A stretch of 64,000 nt of DNA, taken from the NCBI GenBank assembly GCA_018398815.1, contig CM031595.1:45752551-45816550 (forward strand). The letters run 5' to 3'. The position numbers and the translations under genes are program-made. Below, piece by piece: positions 39,735 through 53,435 of the stretch. The DNA comes from Conus ventricosus. Taxonomy: Eukaryota; Mollusca; Gastropoda; Neogastropoda; Conidae. The notes beneath the pieces were generated by a model that had not been told where the DNA came from, did no database searches, and worked only from the letters and a program-made list of their open reading frames with translations. How positions within the stretch are numbered: the stretch's first letter is position 1; each line of letters opens with the position of its first letter.

Positions 39735-40661
39735 CTGTAATAAAATGTAACTCGTTTCTTGTTTCTTTTTGTTGTTTTAGTTTACTTTGGCCATAATGTA
39801 ATCATTGTGATTAAGCTTTAAAATCTGAATTTTCACGCGTTTTGAGGGCCTCCCATTTTCACCCTATGGGCCCCTTTTTTTATGTGAGGGGGCCCTTGGG
39901 CCCCCTTTTTTGAAATCCTAGAATCAACACTGCATAAGGAAACCTAACACATATCTGTAACATTTTTTTCTTTTTTTTTCTTTTAAATTTCATTTTCCCA
40001 GTTTCTCCATCTTCAAACTCCCCTCCCCTCTCCCCTCCCCTCAAGTCCAAATCTTTGCCAGACAGTTGTTGGCCTGCGCTTGTTTTTTCCCCCACTATTA
40101 GATTGTTCGTCTATGTATTTGTCTGACTTTATTCAAGTTTAAAAGGCTGTGCCAGTCTTGAATAAAAGTTACTCTGTGTTAGGTTTCCTTATGGGAGCAA
40201 AACATACCCCACTTGTTTACTGTTTATCGTTTACTGTTCCCTACCTCATTTCATTTCCGATTTTTTAAATTTTTTTAATTTTTTATTGTTTTGCTCATTA
40301 TAACAGAGTTGAACAATGAATATGAGTTTTTTGTAACAGTACACTTACAACCACTATGAAAAAAAAACCACAGTGAGTTCCATAGTGTGTTTATGCTGAG
40401 ATAAAACTGAATTTTGCTGTCGTTTTCAGGTTTTTTTTTGTTTTTTTGCCATTGTTCATTTATTTACTGATGTATATGAATGATGATCCAAGAAACATAT
40501 CAATAAGGATTGCCAAATCATCAGCTTGTATACAGCAGATAATGTTAATTTTCAAGCATGTGTGTTTAAACTATCAAGGCACATTTGAGTTGTATGCACT
40601 CACTCAGTCACACGCACCTGTATACAATGGCACACACACGTGCATGCATGCTTGCATACAC

Positions 40662-40734
<73 letters not shown>

Positions 40735-40813
40735 TGCATACACACATGCACACATACACACATGCACACACACACACACACACATATGCACACACACACA
40801 CACACACACATAT

Positions 40814-40886
<73 letters not shown>

Positions 40887-41334
40887 CACCTCCACACTTG
40901 TATACAGACACACCAGGCATGCATACACGTGTTAAAAAGTGTTGACATGTTAAACACTGAACATGAAATGTGAGATAAATCAAAATGATTAAGATATGTA
41001 TCCCTATGACTTTGTTTTACTGCATTTTCATTGCAGGTCTGAAGAAAAAAATCAAAGTCTTTGAGGAGGAGTTTGAAAAGGATCATGGATATAAAGTAGG
41101 TGTATTTATAATGCTTCAGCTGAGTTCTTTATTTTTCTCTTACTGTTTTGCTAAAAGTTTTTAGTTTTTGTTTTGAGCAGCTATTGTAAAGTATTTGATA
41201 ACTGTGAATAAAACATGTAAGTCATGTTTGTAACAACATATTTGTAGAGTGTCACTTTATCTGTTTGAAGCTAAAGGTGGAAATTTCAGGTGTGTTTTAG
41301 TGCACTTTCTATTGTGGAAATTTTTCTTTGGAGG

Positions 41335-41365
<31 letters not shown>

Positions 41366-41373
41366 TGCGTGTA

Positions 41374-41409
<36 letters not shown>

Positions 41410-42189
41410 CGTGTGTGTGTGTACGTGTGTGCGTGTGTGTACATGCGTGCGTGTGTGCGCGCATTTGTAACTCCTGTTTACCAATGAAGTATATGAGATA
41501 CTGTAGTGATGCTGGAATTCAATAGTGTGGTAGCCATTAAGAAAAGTGACATAGTTCATGATATAACTTTTTTTTTCAGGCTTTTTGGATTGAAAGTGTA
41601 CTAACATGTTATAGATGACTCTTTAGAATATATTTGTCTCTGTGTGTGTATTTGTGACGTAGCCCTCACAGGGAGAGAAAGCAGCCAAACCTGAGGTGAA
41701 AAAACACATGTCTGAGTTGTCACGCACAAGGAAAGATTTGAAGAGTGAGTACTGTCTGTTTCTGTGTGATGTGCGTGGAAGGGGATGTGACGTGTGGGAG
41801 CATGAGTGAAAGGATAGCGAGACCAGTGATGATTTCATGTCTCCAGTAGCTCTGCTGAACACCCTCAAGTTGTTGAGAAAAGTGGTTTGATCATTGGGAT
41901 AGAGAGCTGAATAATGTGCATGACTGTTTTGTGTAAATTGTTCCCACCTAGCTTGATCTTCTTGATGTGGAGTTTGATATGTTGTAAGTTTTGATATGTT
42001 TTGCTTAGTGGACTGGGCTACAAACATCATGATTTAATGTGAAGTGTTTGGATCTTGCGAGGAAGTTCCTAGAGCACGTGGCTTGGAACGTGAAGCAGTA
42101 GACTTCAAGCAGCTCAAAAGTATTTGTTAGAAAAAGTTGGTTGTATCAGAATTGCGTAGAACTAGTTCTTCAACACTTACACATTTGAA

Positions 42190-42247
<58 letters not shown>

Positions 42248-45200
42248 ACATAATTATGCTTTTGTCTGCCAGAATGGAGGAGCTGGTACATGATGATCTT
42301 GCTTTGTATTTGATCAGTGTTTGTTTCAACATTTGAGTAATGTTTACGACAAAGTCAGTGGAATGGATTTTGAAGGGTTATTGTTGAGAAATGTTTGTTT
42401 CAGCATTTGAATAGTGTTAACTATACAGTCAGTGGAATGGATTTGGATAGTTGATGTTGACAGATGGTCTCATTAGAAAAGTGACATTTGTATGGCCTAA
42501 TTATTTTCTCTTGTCAGACTGCCCAGAAATGCATCTATACATTAAAAAAAAGGGGGGGAAAACAAGAGGAAGAAAAATCTGTACCTCTTCCTGTGAATTT
42601 TTAGGATTGCGGGAAGAATGTGAGCGAGGTAATCGCAGTCGCCATGGAAGTGGAGCATCATCATCTGGTGAGGGGGTGGACCACCCAAAAGTGGAGGACA
42701 CGTTGCATGTGATCATGATCAGCTTGCGGGAGAAGCGACAAGATGCCAGCAGGCCAGAAGACGTTACTGTGAGTTGCAGGTTATACTGGTAGTCTGTCAG
42801 TTGGTGGTGGTTACTTTTGATTAGACTGGGTGGTGTACTTGTGTCAGTTGAAGGGCTTTGTTTGATTTCTGTATACCAAGTATTTTGAACATAGTGTGTG
42901 CAGGTATTTTTCTGATTGCAGTGTTATTGATATTACTTGAAAAGTTCAGCATTTGGCTGATAGCACCAACCAAGTACATGTCTGTGTTCAACCCACATAA
43001 ATATGTCAAAAACAAGATTCCTACAGTACAGGAGGAATGTCATGCTGCTAGAAAACTACTGTGTGAATATGTGTCTAAAGATATGTAGACTGCTCCTTAG
43101 TTGTATGAAAAAAAAAAGAAGACGGAACATGTTGCACTATTTATAGTCCAGATAGAGATTTGTTGCCTTGGACTGTCATGATTCCAGAAGTTCCAGAATT
43201 CAGCTTTCAAACAAAATTCTTCAGGTGATGCAATGGTTTTGGAGGTATTAGAAAATGATGTAGCTTTGAATATAGTTGTGCAGCATCAAAAGCCAAAGGT
43301 TCAGCACAGAAGAATAATTGTGCAGAATGTGTTCATAGCCTGTAGAAAGTCAAAAGCCAGGAAAAAGTTTTATTTGAACTGATAAATTACGATATGACCA
43401 TCAGTGTCGTTGATTAAGTGTAAGTGTATGTGATGTGCTGATGTTGCATGCTCGATATGTTAGCGTTATGTTTATGTGGTAGTGTGTCTATGATATATTG
43501 GTGATGTGCTTATGTGTTGGTAATGTTTTAATCTGTTGGTGGCATGGTAATGATGTGTCGTGTTTTGGAGATCTTTTGATGATGGGTGTGGTGGTGATGG
43601 GTTTGGTGGTGTGATGATGATGTGTTTGGTGGTATGATGATGTGTAGTTGATGCCTAATGTGTTAATGATGATGAATTACTGGAGTTGCGATGATGATGT
43701 GTTAGTGGTGTGATGATGTATGGTGTGTTGGTGATGCGTTGATGGTGTGTTGATGTGTCAGTGGTGTGTTTATACGTTGATGACATGTAGGGTAGCGTGT
43801 CAGTGTTTTTGTTGTGTGTCAGTGATGTGTTGGTTATGTGCTGAAGTGTTGGTTTCATGGCAATGATATGTGGGTGGTTTAATGATGATGTGTTAACAAC
43901 GTGAGAATGTGTGGTGTGTTGGTGATGAATTGACGATATGTTGGTGGTGTGATGATGTGCAGGTGGTGTGATGTTTATGTATTAGGGGTGGGTTGGTGAT
44001 GGTATGTTGGCTGTGTGATGATGTTATGCTGATGTTGTAATGATGGCGTCTTGATGGTGTGATGAGATGTTGATGATGTATTTATGATGTTAGTGTTGTC
44101 ACAGTGACGTGCTGGTGATTCGATCATGTGTGTGTGTTTCGACGAAGATAAAGATAGTGGTGTGATCATGATGTGTTGGTGGAATGATGATAATGTGTTA
44201 GTGACGCAATGATGTGTTCGTGGTGTTATGATGATGTGGTGGTGTGATAATGATGTGTTGGATGTGTGATGATGATGTGTTGGTGATGTGATGATGGTAC
44301 AGAGCTTACTTTAGAGCGCGGGATTTGTACAATACCCCGAAAATCTGTTCCTTCCTGCAATTATCGAGTCTTACCGCGGGCAGACTCCCGCACAGTTGCA
44401 GGACTGCCCGCCCTGTTCACTGATCGTTGCGGGCGCTCGTTTGTCGTCTGCTTGAAAAACTGAAACTAGAACTGAGCAGGAGCGAATGATTTCTTGATAT
44501 TTCATTGGCTGTTAGTGTAAATCAACCAATTGGCGGCGTTCATCTCTCCTTCTCGATCACCGACGAGAAGTTGCGAGAGTTTAAGACGCCATATTGGGTA
44601 TTTTCCAAAATGAAGCGTGCACCCACCCTATTTGACTTCGACTTTCGTGGAAGAAAAGTGAAAAAAAAAAAAAGATTCTGTGCCATGCGAGGGTGGGGAA
44701 GTTCATGAAGAAACCGCAACTACATCTAAAAACTCGGAGAAGCAGCCCGAAAAGAGTGCAAGGGAACACCGGTTTCAAGACGATTGGCTGAAGAAGTGGC
44801 CCGTGGGGGGGGGGGGGGGGGGGTGCCCCCCTTTTTTTTTATATGAGGGGGGGACTGCCCCCCTTTTTGAAAAATCCTAGATTAAGCTCTGATGGTATGT
44901 TGGTGGTGTGAGGATGATGTGTTGGTGATGTGATGATGGTATGCTGGTGGTGTGATGATGATGTGTTGGATGTGTGATGATGATGTGTTGGTTGTGTGAT
45001 GATGATGTGTTGGTGATGTGATGATGGTATGCTGGTGGTGTGATGATGATGTGTTGGATGTGTGATGATGATGTGTTGGTGATGTGATGATGGTATGTTG
45101 GTGATGTGATGATTATGTGTTGGGTGTGTGATGATGATGATGTGTTGGTGGAATCATTATGTTGTGCTGGTGGTATGATGATGATATAGTGGTGTGATGA

Positions 45201-48200
45201 TAGCATGTATTTGTATTGTCATGTTTTGGTGATCATCAGATGTGATGGTGACATATTGGTGGTTAGTGATGAGATGATATGATGTTGGTGATGTGATGAT
45301 GATGTCTTGGTGGTGTGTTGGTGAGGTGTGTTGATGTGATGGTGGATGGTGTGTTGGTGATGTATTGATGATCTGCTTGTGATGTGATGATGAAATGTCA
45401 GTGATGTGCTGATTTGTGTTGGTGATGTGCTGAAGTGTTGATGGTGTGTTGATGTATTGGTTGTGTGGTGATAGTGTGTGATGTGTTATTGTTGTGTTGA
45501 TGATGTGTTGGTGGTGTGATGACGATGTGATAATGATATATTGGTGTTGTGATGATGATGTGTTGACGATCTAATGTGGATGTGTTGGTGATGTGTTACA
45601 GTTGATGACACGGGATCAGGTGCAGGAAGAGAAGCTAGCTGTTCAGAAAGCACTACTTCACTTTGAGGGACTGCATGGAAGACCTGTATGTATATTATGC
45701 CAGTTGAGTGTGACCTTTGTGTGTATGTGTGTGAGCATGTGTTGAGGGTCTTAATGGGAGAAAATTGTTATGGTAAGACTGGAATTTGTCTACTGTAAAA
45801 AGAATAGCCATGTATTAGATACTACTTGCTCTGAAGAAGAAGTTATGATTTGGCGTCATATACTATACCATATTAGACCATAGCATTCAACGGCAGTTAG
45901 TCAGCTCTGCCAGGCCGAAATTTTTTGTGGCTAATGCAGTAATAAGACAGTCACGTGACGCCTACCCTACTTCCGCCATAGGAATAAGCAGGTGTCCGCT
46001 TCCTGTTCCTCATTCATCTTCGGCCTGCAGCCTAAGCAAGATGAGTCTTGTGCTCTGTCTTGCCTATACCTCTGCTTTTGTGTAAAGATTGCTTGTGTGT
46101 GTTGCTTCTTTACTTGTTCAGTTGTGGCTTGCGCTAAACCCTCAGTACACTTGCCGCGTGAAGCTCTTGGTTGGCGTGCATTTAATTTAATTTCATGCTC
46201 ATCGTGATTCTCTCGCAACTTTGTTTCAATTGTCGTATTGCTCTCGCGATTTATTTTTGTCAGGGCGAGTTCCCCAGATCGGCACTGTCTCGGTGTTTCG
46301 CTTTCCTCCTGTGGTAACGCATCCCATTTAGTCGTTTTTACCGGCACCCCTTCTCTGCGTGTTGTTGTGTTTTACACTCGCGCTCCCCCGGTAACTGCAC
46401 TTCGACGACTCCATCGGGCCTCTCTCTTCAGACAGAGGCCCTCCTCCGCTGGTGTCACGCACGGGGAATCACCCTCTGCGAGTGACACATAGCGGTGACC
46501 CGCAATATCCTGGCAGACTCCCTCAGCCGGTCCAGGTCCCTCCTACACACAGAATGGACCCTCAGCAGGCTAACCCTGACCACGGTGTGGGGACATTGGT
46601 TCAGGCCCATGGTCGACCTCTTTGCCACCCGATTCAACCATCATCTGCCAGTGTATGTCTCTCCCGTCCCCGATCCCCAAGCGTATGCAGTCAACGCTCT
46701 CTCCCTTCCCTGGTCGGGCCTCATAGCATACGCCTTTCCCCCCTTCCCAATCCTCCACAAGGTGATCAGGAAGGCGAGGCTGGAAAGACCCAGGCTCATC
46801 CTCAAAACCCCGTGGTGGCCGACCCAGTCCTGGTTTCCAGACCTCAAGTCCCTCACCCATGTTCCCCCCCTCCAGTTGAACACTCGGTGGGACATGCTCG
46901 GGCAACCCCGCTCAGGTCGCCATCACTCCAATTCCCAGATGCTCCGCCTGCACGCTTGGCTTCCATGCCAGCCCAACTGCGAGCACCTGCCCCTACCTCC
47001 CAGACGGACAGATCCCAGTCCGTCCTAAACATCCTCACGGGGGCAGGGGCCTCGCAGGGCCTACGGGACTTAGCGTCGGCCTCGTGCAGGGTCAGCACCG
47101 AGTCCCTGTACAATTACCGATGGGAGAAATGGGTCTCCTGGTGCTCGGACAACTCTGTTCCCCATGATCACCCTTCCAACATCCAGATAGGCAACTTTCT
47201 ATCTCACCTATCCTCCTCTCTTAAGCTTTCTGCTAGCTCCATACGGGGCTACAGGTCGGCTATCTGCACCACTATTCGCCAATTCTGTGGACCCTCCTTT
47301 GAGAATGACTTCCTTCTCAGAGAGATCTCTAGGGGGGTGGCTCTACGTGAATCTCAGTCTCCTAGGCGCATTCCCCTCTGGGACCTCTTTATTGTCGTGG
47401 ACGCTCTCAGAAACCCCCTTTTGAGCCTATCGCCACCCTTCCCTTTGACCTTCTTTCCCTGAAAACCACCTTTCTCCTCGCCCTGGCCTTGGCCAGAAGG
47501 CGAAGTGAGATTTATGCCCTCAGTGGGGACCCCAGAGACATTGCCTTCCACAGGGACGGCTCTGTCTCTCTAAAGTTTCTTCCCGAATTCTTAGCTAAGA
47601 ATCAGGAACCGGGCACTGCCTCTCCCTCCCTCGTCATCTTACTGGCAGATATCTTAGGAAGAGGGGAGAGAGGGGGAGACATGGACCTGTGCCCTTCTAG
47701 GTGTCTGAGACACTACTGGGAACACTCAGCCCCAGGCGCTCTTCCCAGAGACGTCTCCTTATTTCTATCAACCCCAATAATAAGAAAGACATCTCGGCTG
47801 GCACTATCTCTAGGTGGCTTTCCAAGACGGTGAGATCTGCCTATGCAGAGGCATACAAGGATCTCCCCACCCTATCTGCCCGGGCCCATGAAGTCAGGGC
47901 GCTGGCCACTTCTGCAGCGTTCCAACACTCTGTCCCCTTGCGCCATCTACTGGAGGCAGCTTACTGGCATTCGGAAAATCCCTTTATAAACTTTTATTTA
48001 AGGGATATCTGCATGACCAGGGCTGATGGTTCTTAAGGGATCTCCTTTGTGGTGGCTAATGCAACTATATCGGTTAACCCCAAGAACCTCTAGGGCACTC
48101 GGCCCTCCTCCGATTCCTTTAAATTCTGCTATGGTCTGACATGGTATAGTATATGACGCCAAAATGGGGAGTTTGTATTATACTCCCTGTTTGGCTAGTA

Positions 48201-50257
48201 TACTTACCATGTCAGACTCTAATGCCCCCCTACCTTCCCCTCTAGCACCAAGGTTCTTGGGGGTACCTTGTGCACAGGCCTCGCTGAATGAGGAACAGGA
48301 AGTGGACATTGGCTTCTTCCTATGGCGGAAGTAGGGTGGGCGTCACGTGACTGTCTTATTACTGCATTAGCCACAAAAAATTTCGGCCTGGCAGAGCTGA
48401 CTAACTGCCGTTGAATGCTATGGTCTGACATGGTAAGTATACTAGCCAAACAGGGAGTATGATAAAAACTCCCCATATCTATGAAATGACATTTCTTTCT
48501 TTTCTATGACAATGAATCTTCCTTTTGAAGGGCTGACCATTGCTTTTGGAGAATGGATTGTCATGTTGCATTTTTGTGCACATGCAAAAATGAGAAGAAG
48601 AATACAATGCAGAATTGAAGAAAGTTAGCATACCAGGCAGCTGAGACTGTTTCCATGACAGAAAGAAAAGTGGATTTAGATACACAAACTTTGTGGCAAA
48701 AAGAGCAGAAGGACAAGTTAAGAGAAAATATGGCGAACAAGATCTTGCAGGAAATGGAATAAATAGACAGCTGAGATAAAATCTGACAAATTTGTTTTGC
48801 AAATGGGATAGAATAACAAGTGAAGGTAATGTGATAAGAATTTTTTTTGTGTGTGTTTTACATAGAAAAACATGTTCAAGAAAATAATCTCTTGCATGAT
48901 CTCTTGCTTTGTTTGTGAGGGAAATTGACCAACTCATAAAACTGCATCTTAATGAGACAATAAAAAGGTATTTCTGTTCCAGAATTCTAAGGAAGACAAA
49001 GATCTAATGCGGCCATTGTATGACCGATATCGTGCCATCAAGCGTATGCTAGCCAAGCCCATGTCGGTGAGTCACAGTTGCCAGAAAATAGGCTTTGTGG
49101 AGAAAAATGTATAGTAAGAGGAATACTATAATGTCTTTTGAGTTGAAAGGTAATGCACTTAATTGGTTTATTGGTTCTTGCTGATCAATGTCTGCCGACT
49201 TTAGGTGTTGATTTGGCTGTATGGGATCAAATGGTAGATAAAGATAATGCTAATGGTACATGAAGGTTTGTTTGCATTTACAGCAGTTTCTTCCCTTACG
49301 CCATGTGTGCTGTGATTTTCCAGTCTTTTTTAAAAAAAACCTGCTTTGAATCCATATTTTGGAGAAGATCGAGCAGCAGAGTGTTTGTAGTGGTCTGTAC
49401 CTGATACTATGGTGTGTTTTCAAATGAAATGGCATGTTCATTTGATTTAGAATTCCCTGTGATTTAATGAGTAAGTTTGATGTGTTACAAGAATAGAATG
49501 TGTAATTGATGTGGAACTTTATATACTTATTTAAGAGATTCTGTTCTGTTTGACCTTAAATATTTAGTTTTGACATTTTTCTTTGTGAACTTGTATGTTT
49601 CTGTGAGTGATAACTGGCTTGTGAAAGTCATGACTTCATAGATTTAATTAAAAATCTTAAGAAAATTATTAGACTTATATGTGTCATTGAAAGCAGTAAT
49701 GTCATAATCACCTGCATCTGAGTTACTTATTGGAGGTTTATATTGTAATCTTGATTTGATCTCAGTTGGTTTTGGTCTGTGCCTTTAGTAATGATTCTAA
49801 TATAAGGCAAGGAGGAAACCAGCTGGTATGATTATTCGGAGTCTGTTTCAGCTTGTCTTGGTACACTGAGTCTGTTACCTGTTCAAAGGACTTTATAACA
49901 GTTTCAGTCTTTCAACTTGACCAAACAGATTCCTCTGGACTCATAGAGAAGCATAGGGTTGCAACTGTAGCTTGCTGACAGACTCATTTCCGAATCTGAC
50001 AAGATATGATGAAAGCAGGATCAGAGCATTCAGACCTGTGTGTTTCCTGTTTGCTTGTTATTTGAATGACTTTGCTGTTGTGTTCATTCACGTCAGCCCC
50101 GCAATTCACTGGAGCTGCCACCCGTGCCAGAAGATCAGATGATGGAGATTCCTTCAGGAGCTCCCACCAACACTTTGTTTGTAAGTGGAGAAGATCTCAT
50201 TGTTTTTTTTTTAGTGATTTATATTGGAACCCCCACACTGTCAGAAAGAAAAAATTG

Positions 50258-50321
<64 letters not shown>

Positions 50322-51305
50322 TGAAGTTGGAGGATGGGGAGCAGCAGATCACCTGAACCTGCCTTGAATTTCAGAGTTATGTGTGTCAGTGGGAGTCCTG
50401 TATTTGTTATCTTTTGGAAGTAACAGAAATATATTTTTTTCCCATCATAAACGTGTCATTAGATGAACTTACACAATCCATACTGGCATCTCACCAGGGT
50501 GAACACAAAACTTTCATCAGTTGACTTTTCACATGACAATACACAAAGTTAGTGAAGGTTCGTGTTGAATTGTTCAATGATGAACCTCATGCTGGCTTTC
50601 CATCCATTTACTTTGTGTTTGTAGGATGGAAATGTTAACTCCACAGGCGCACAGTTTGTTTCTTGGTTTGTGGCCCCACTTGTCAATAATGCTTCTATTA
50701 GCTCCACTGGGTAGTGCATAAATAGTTTCTCAGTAGGTGGTCCCACCAGTCAGTAATGTTTCTGCTGGGATTATGCGTTTGCAGAGCAAGAGAAAAATAT
50801 TCTGCAGACAGTTTAGATTGAATTAGACAAAAACAAGAAAGGGGGAAGGGGCTGCTTAGAGCCTGGAACATGTATTTTTGTTATTGTCCTGCTGCCATCA
50901 TTGATATATACTCTAAAGTGTTTTAACGGTCCTACCTCCATAATTGCTCTGTTCTAAAAATGTTGGTAGACTGGAGTTCTCAGTTGTTGGTTTTTTTCGT
51001 TTTGGTTTATTTTTAATGTTCTGATGCTTGTCTTTTTTTCCCCTCAGCATCAGAGAAAGGTAGTTTGTGTGCCCACAGCTGAGGAGGAGGAGGAAGAAGA
51101 GGACAAGCTTGGCACTGTGGACTTTGCTGTCACTCGGGACTTTTCCCTCTTGAAGGGCACCCTGTTTCCCACCGCTGCCTCGCGTCCAGGCAACGTGCAG
51201 CCTAAAGTGCGCAAAAAAGAGGTGGATTTGGATCAGGAGATGTCGTCTGAGTCCAATCTTCATGAGCTTAGCATGTGAGTTTGATGGGCAGTTGGGCTGT
51301 TTTGA

Positions 51306-51359
<54 letters not shown>

Positions 51360-53363
51360 TTCCCTTCAGTTCATTGTCCATGCTTATTATGTGATGTAAG
51401 AGGTGTCAGGTCCATGTGATCGAAGGTGGAGTAGGTTAACTGTCCAGTCAGAGCACTGAAAATGTACGTTCAGAGGACAGAGTCAGGCACCTTGAGCACC
51501 CTTCTGTGGCGTGGCCAGGTTGAGTGCCACTATCACACCACTATAAGGGAACAAGAAATCTGGGCGTTTTCTGCCTGTTGCGTCCTTTATGATCATAAAG
51601 TTTGTGTGAATACATTTATGAAGATCAGCAACAACTTTTATAGATCTTTGTAAGTATGCTTTGGGTAACATGTCCAGTCTCTTGTCATATATGAATTATT
51701 TCAATGTGCCATTGCACTGCAAATAATCACAGTGTTGTTTTTACCTGCAGACATGAGCTTCACAGCGAATTAGAGTCATCAAAGGGTGAAAAGAAGCGGT
51801 TACGGCATCATCTTCGAGAGTTTGAAAAAGGATTTAATGAGAAGCATGGACGGTGAGTACAGCAATGTCTGGATAAATGGTTTGTCCAAGAACAGGAGAA
51901 AGAAGGGAAAGGGGAGTGGATGTGGGGGGTGGAGGAGACAGGTGGGGGTGGGGGGTGGATAGTTAACTCATATATCAGATTATAGGAAAAAAGAATACAC
52001 AGTGTATGGAATGAGTACTTTAATTTAATTAGTTAGTGTATTGGTATGCTCACTAAAACAGTCCATGACATTTATGACATTGTAGGATTATGGGGCTTAA
52101 AAACAGAAGAGTCAGTCGTTTAATAAGATTACTGAGGTAAGCAGGTTTTATTGCTTTTGAATAAATGACCAAGTTTTTGTTTTACATCATGCGAGGAAAG
52201 AAAATAATACATGTGAAATTTACTTTGGGGGAGGGGGGGGAAGGTTGGTTTGTATATGTATTTTTTTTGCAGCAGAAGGGGATGTTGTCAGAGAGAGGAA
52301 GAGAAAGTGAGAGCAATCATAATGGTGAGAGTGTGAGTGTGCGCGTCTGTTTGTGTGAGTGGGTGGTAATGGTATTGAGAAGGTATAAGAGGGCGCTGAA
52401 CTTGTTTTTAGAATGTTTAAACTCTGTAGCCTGTATGTGTGTGATGATTGTTTCCGCATACTTTGCTTGCAGGAAAGTGCAGAAAGAAGACAGAGCTCCA
52501 ATGCAAGATAGTTATATGCAATACAAGGTAAGAAACTGAAGCACCCAAGACTTTCTCCTCTCCCTTGCCCTTTTAAGGTCATGTTTTACATTTGTCCTCA
52601 GTATTTGTAGAATTCAGACATTAGCTGGACCTTTCTTTATGCGTGTATGTCTGTTTTCAGAGCTTTTGCAATTGTCTTTAGTTGAAGTAGTTAGTGTCTC
52701 TTGCTGAAACTGTCCTTAATCATGGTGTCTTTTTCAGTATCACCCCAATCACAATGTATTATGCATACACAGTCTCTCGCTTCTACACTTACTCTTTCCC
52801 TATTTCTGTCACTCTGAAGTCTTGCGAACTTCTCCATGCCAGACCATTAGATGCTACAATGTTTTGGTACAGTGCATGTAAAAGTTCAATTGATGTGTGA
52901 AGTGCATCTGTATATGTGTGTACATTAAACAAAATGAGTTTTTGTGTCACATGCACATAATGTTATATGTGTACGTAATTAAAGTGTCAACATTGTTGAT
53001 ATATGTTATGGTGAATAGTAATTTATATAGTATTGCAAACAAAATTAGCTGTTGAATATGATTTAACCCATTTGGGACACTGATTCATCAGGCCAGCAGC
53101 ATTCCTGGCTTGAGGCTGCCTAAAAACTGGTTAGAAAACTGGTAGAAAGACTAGAAGCACCACTTTGATTTTGTTTACGGCAGATTGGCTTAAAACTTGG
53201 CATGGTGATACCAGACAGACTGAACTTTTATGTAATAAAAATTTGTTTATCACAGCAAGCAGCTAAATAGCTGATTAGTTAGAAGTGGACATAATTTTGT
53301 AATCAAACAAGTTTGCGCTGTTTTGAATAAGATGGAATGAAACCTCCCAACTGTACGGATTTG

Positions 53364-53435
<72 letters not shown>

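Larger units (their letters stand above)
38437..40229. mobile_element. MITE-like inverted-repeat element, split by a hAT relic
   Basis: Left arm 38437-38478 plus 39939-39951 and right arm 40175-40229 form a ~55-bp inverted repeat (outer CGATAAACAGTAAACAAG, inner GGAAACCTAACACA). About 220 bases of pyrimidine-rich DNA lie between. The left arm starts 20 bases after the exon 15 donor. The hAT element sits within the left arm, and the right arm preserves the uninterrupted sequence. No clear target duplication of the MITE itself was found. Confidence 0.8.
45848..48476 (+). mobile_element. DIRS-like tyrosine-recombinase retroelement (internally deleted)
   Basis: Inverted terminal repeats of ~150 bp (about 45880-46012 and 48285-48425, sharing GACGCC, CTTCCGCCATAGGAA and CTTCCTGTTCCTCATTCA). 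The outer ends differ. An internal complementary region at about 48127-48217 pairs with both outer ends: TGGTATAGTATATGACGCC matches the left end, and GGCTAGTATACTTACCATG the right end. No target duplication is seen, as expected for DIRS. Coding parts left are the RNase H tail and the recombinase; gag and most of RT are lost. Confidence 0.88.

Noticed and set aside
40446..41086. Long open frames on both strands of 101-175 codons
   Set aside because: They are translations of the (CA)n/(GT)n run (His-Thr or Val-Cys repeats). The same holds for similar frames at 19664-20417, 35540-35968, 41249-41607, 53250-53540 and 61221-61673.
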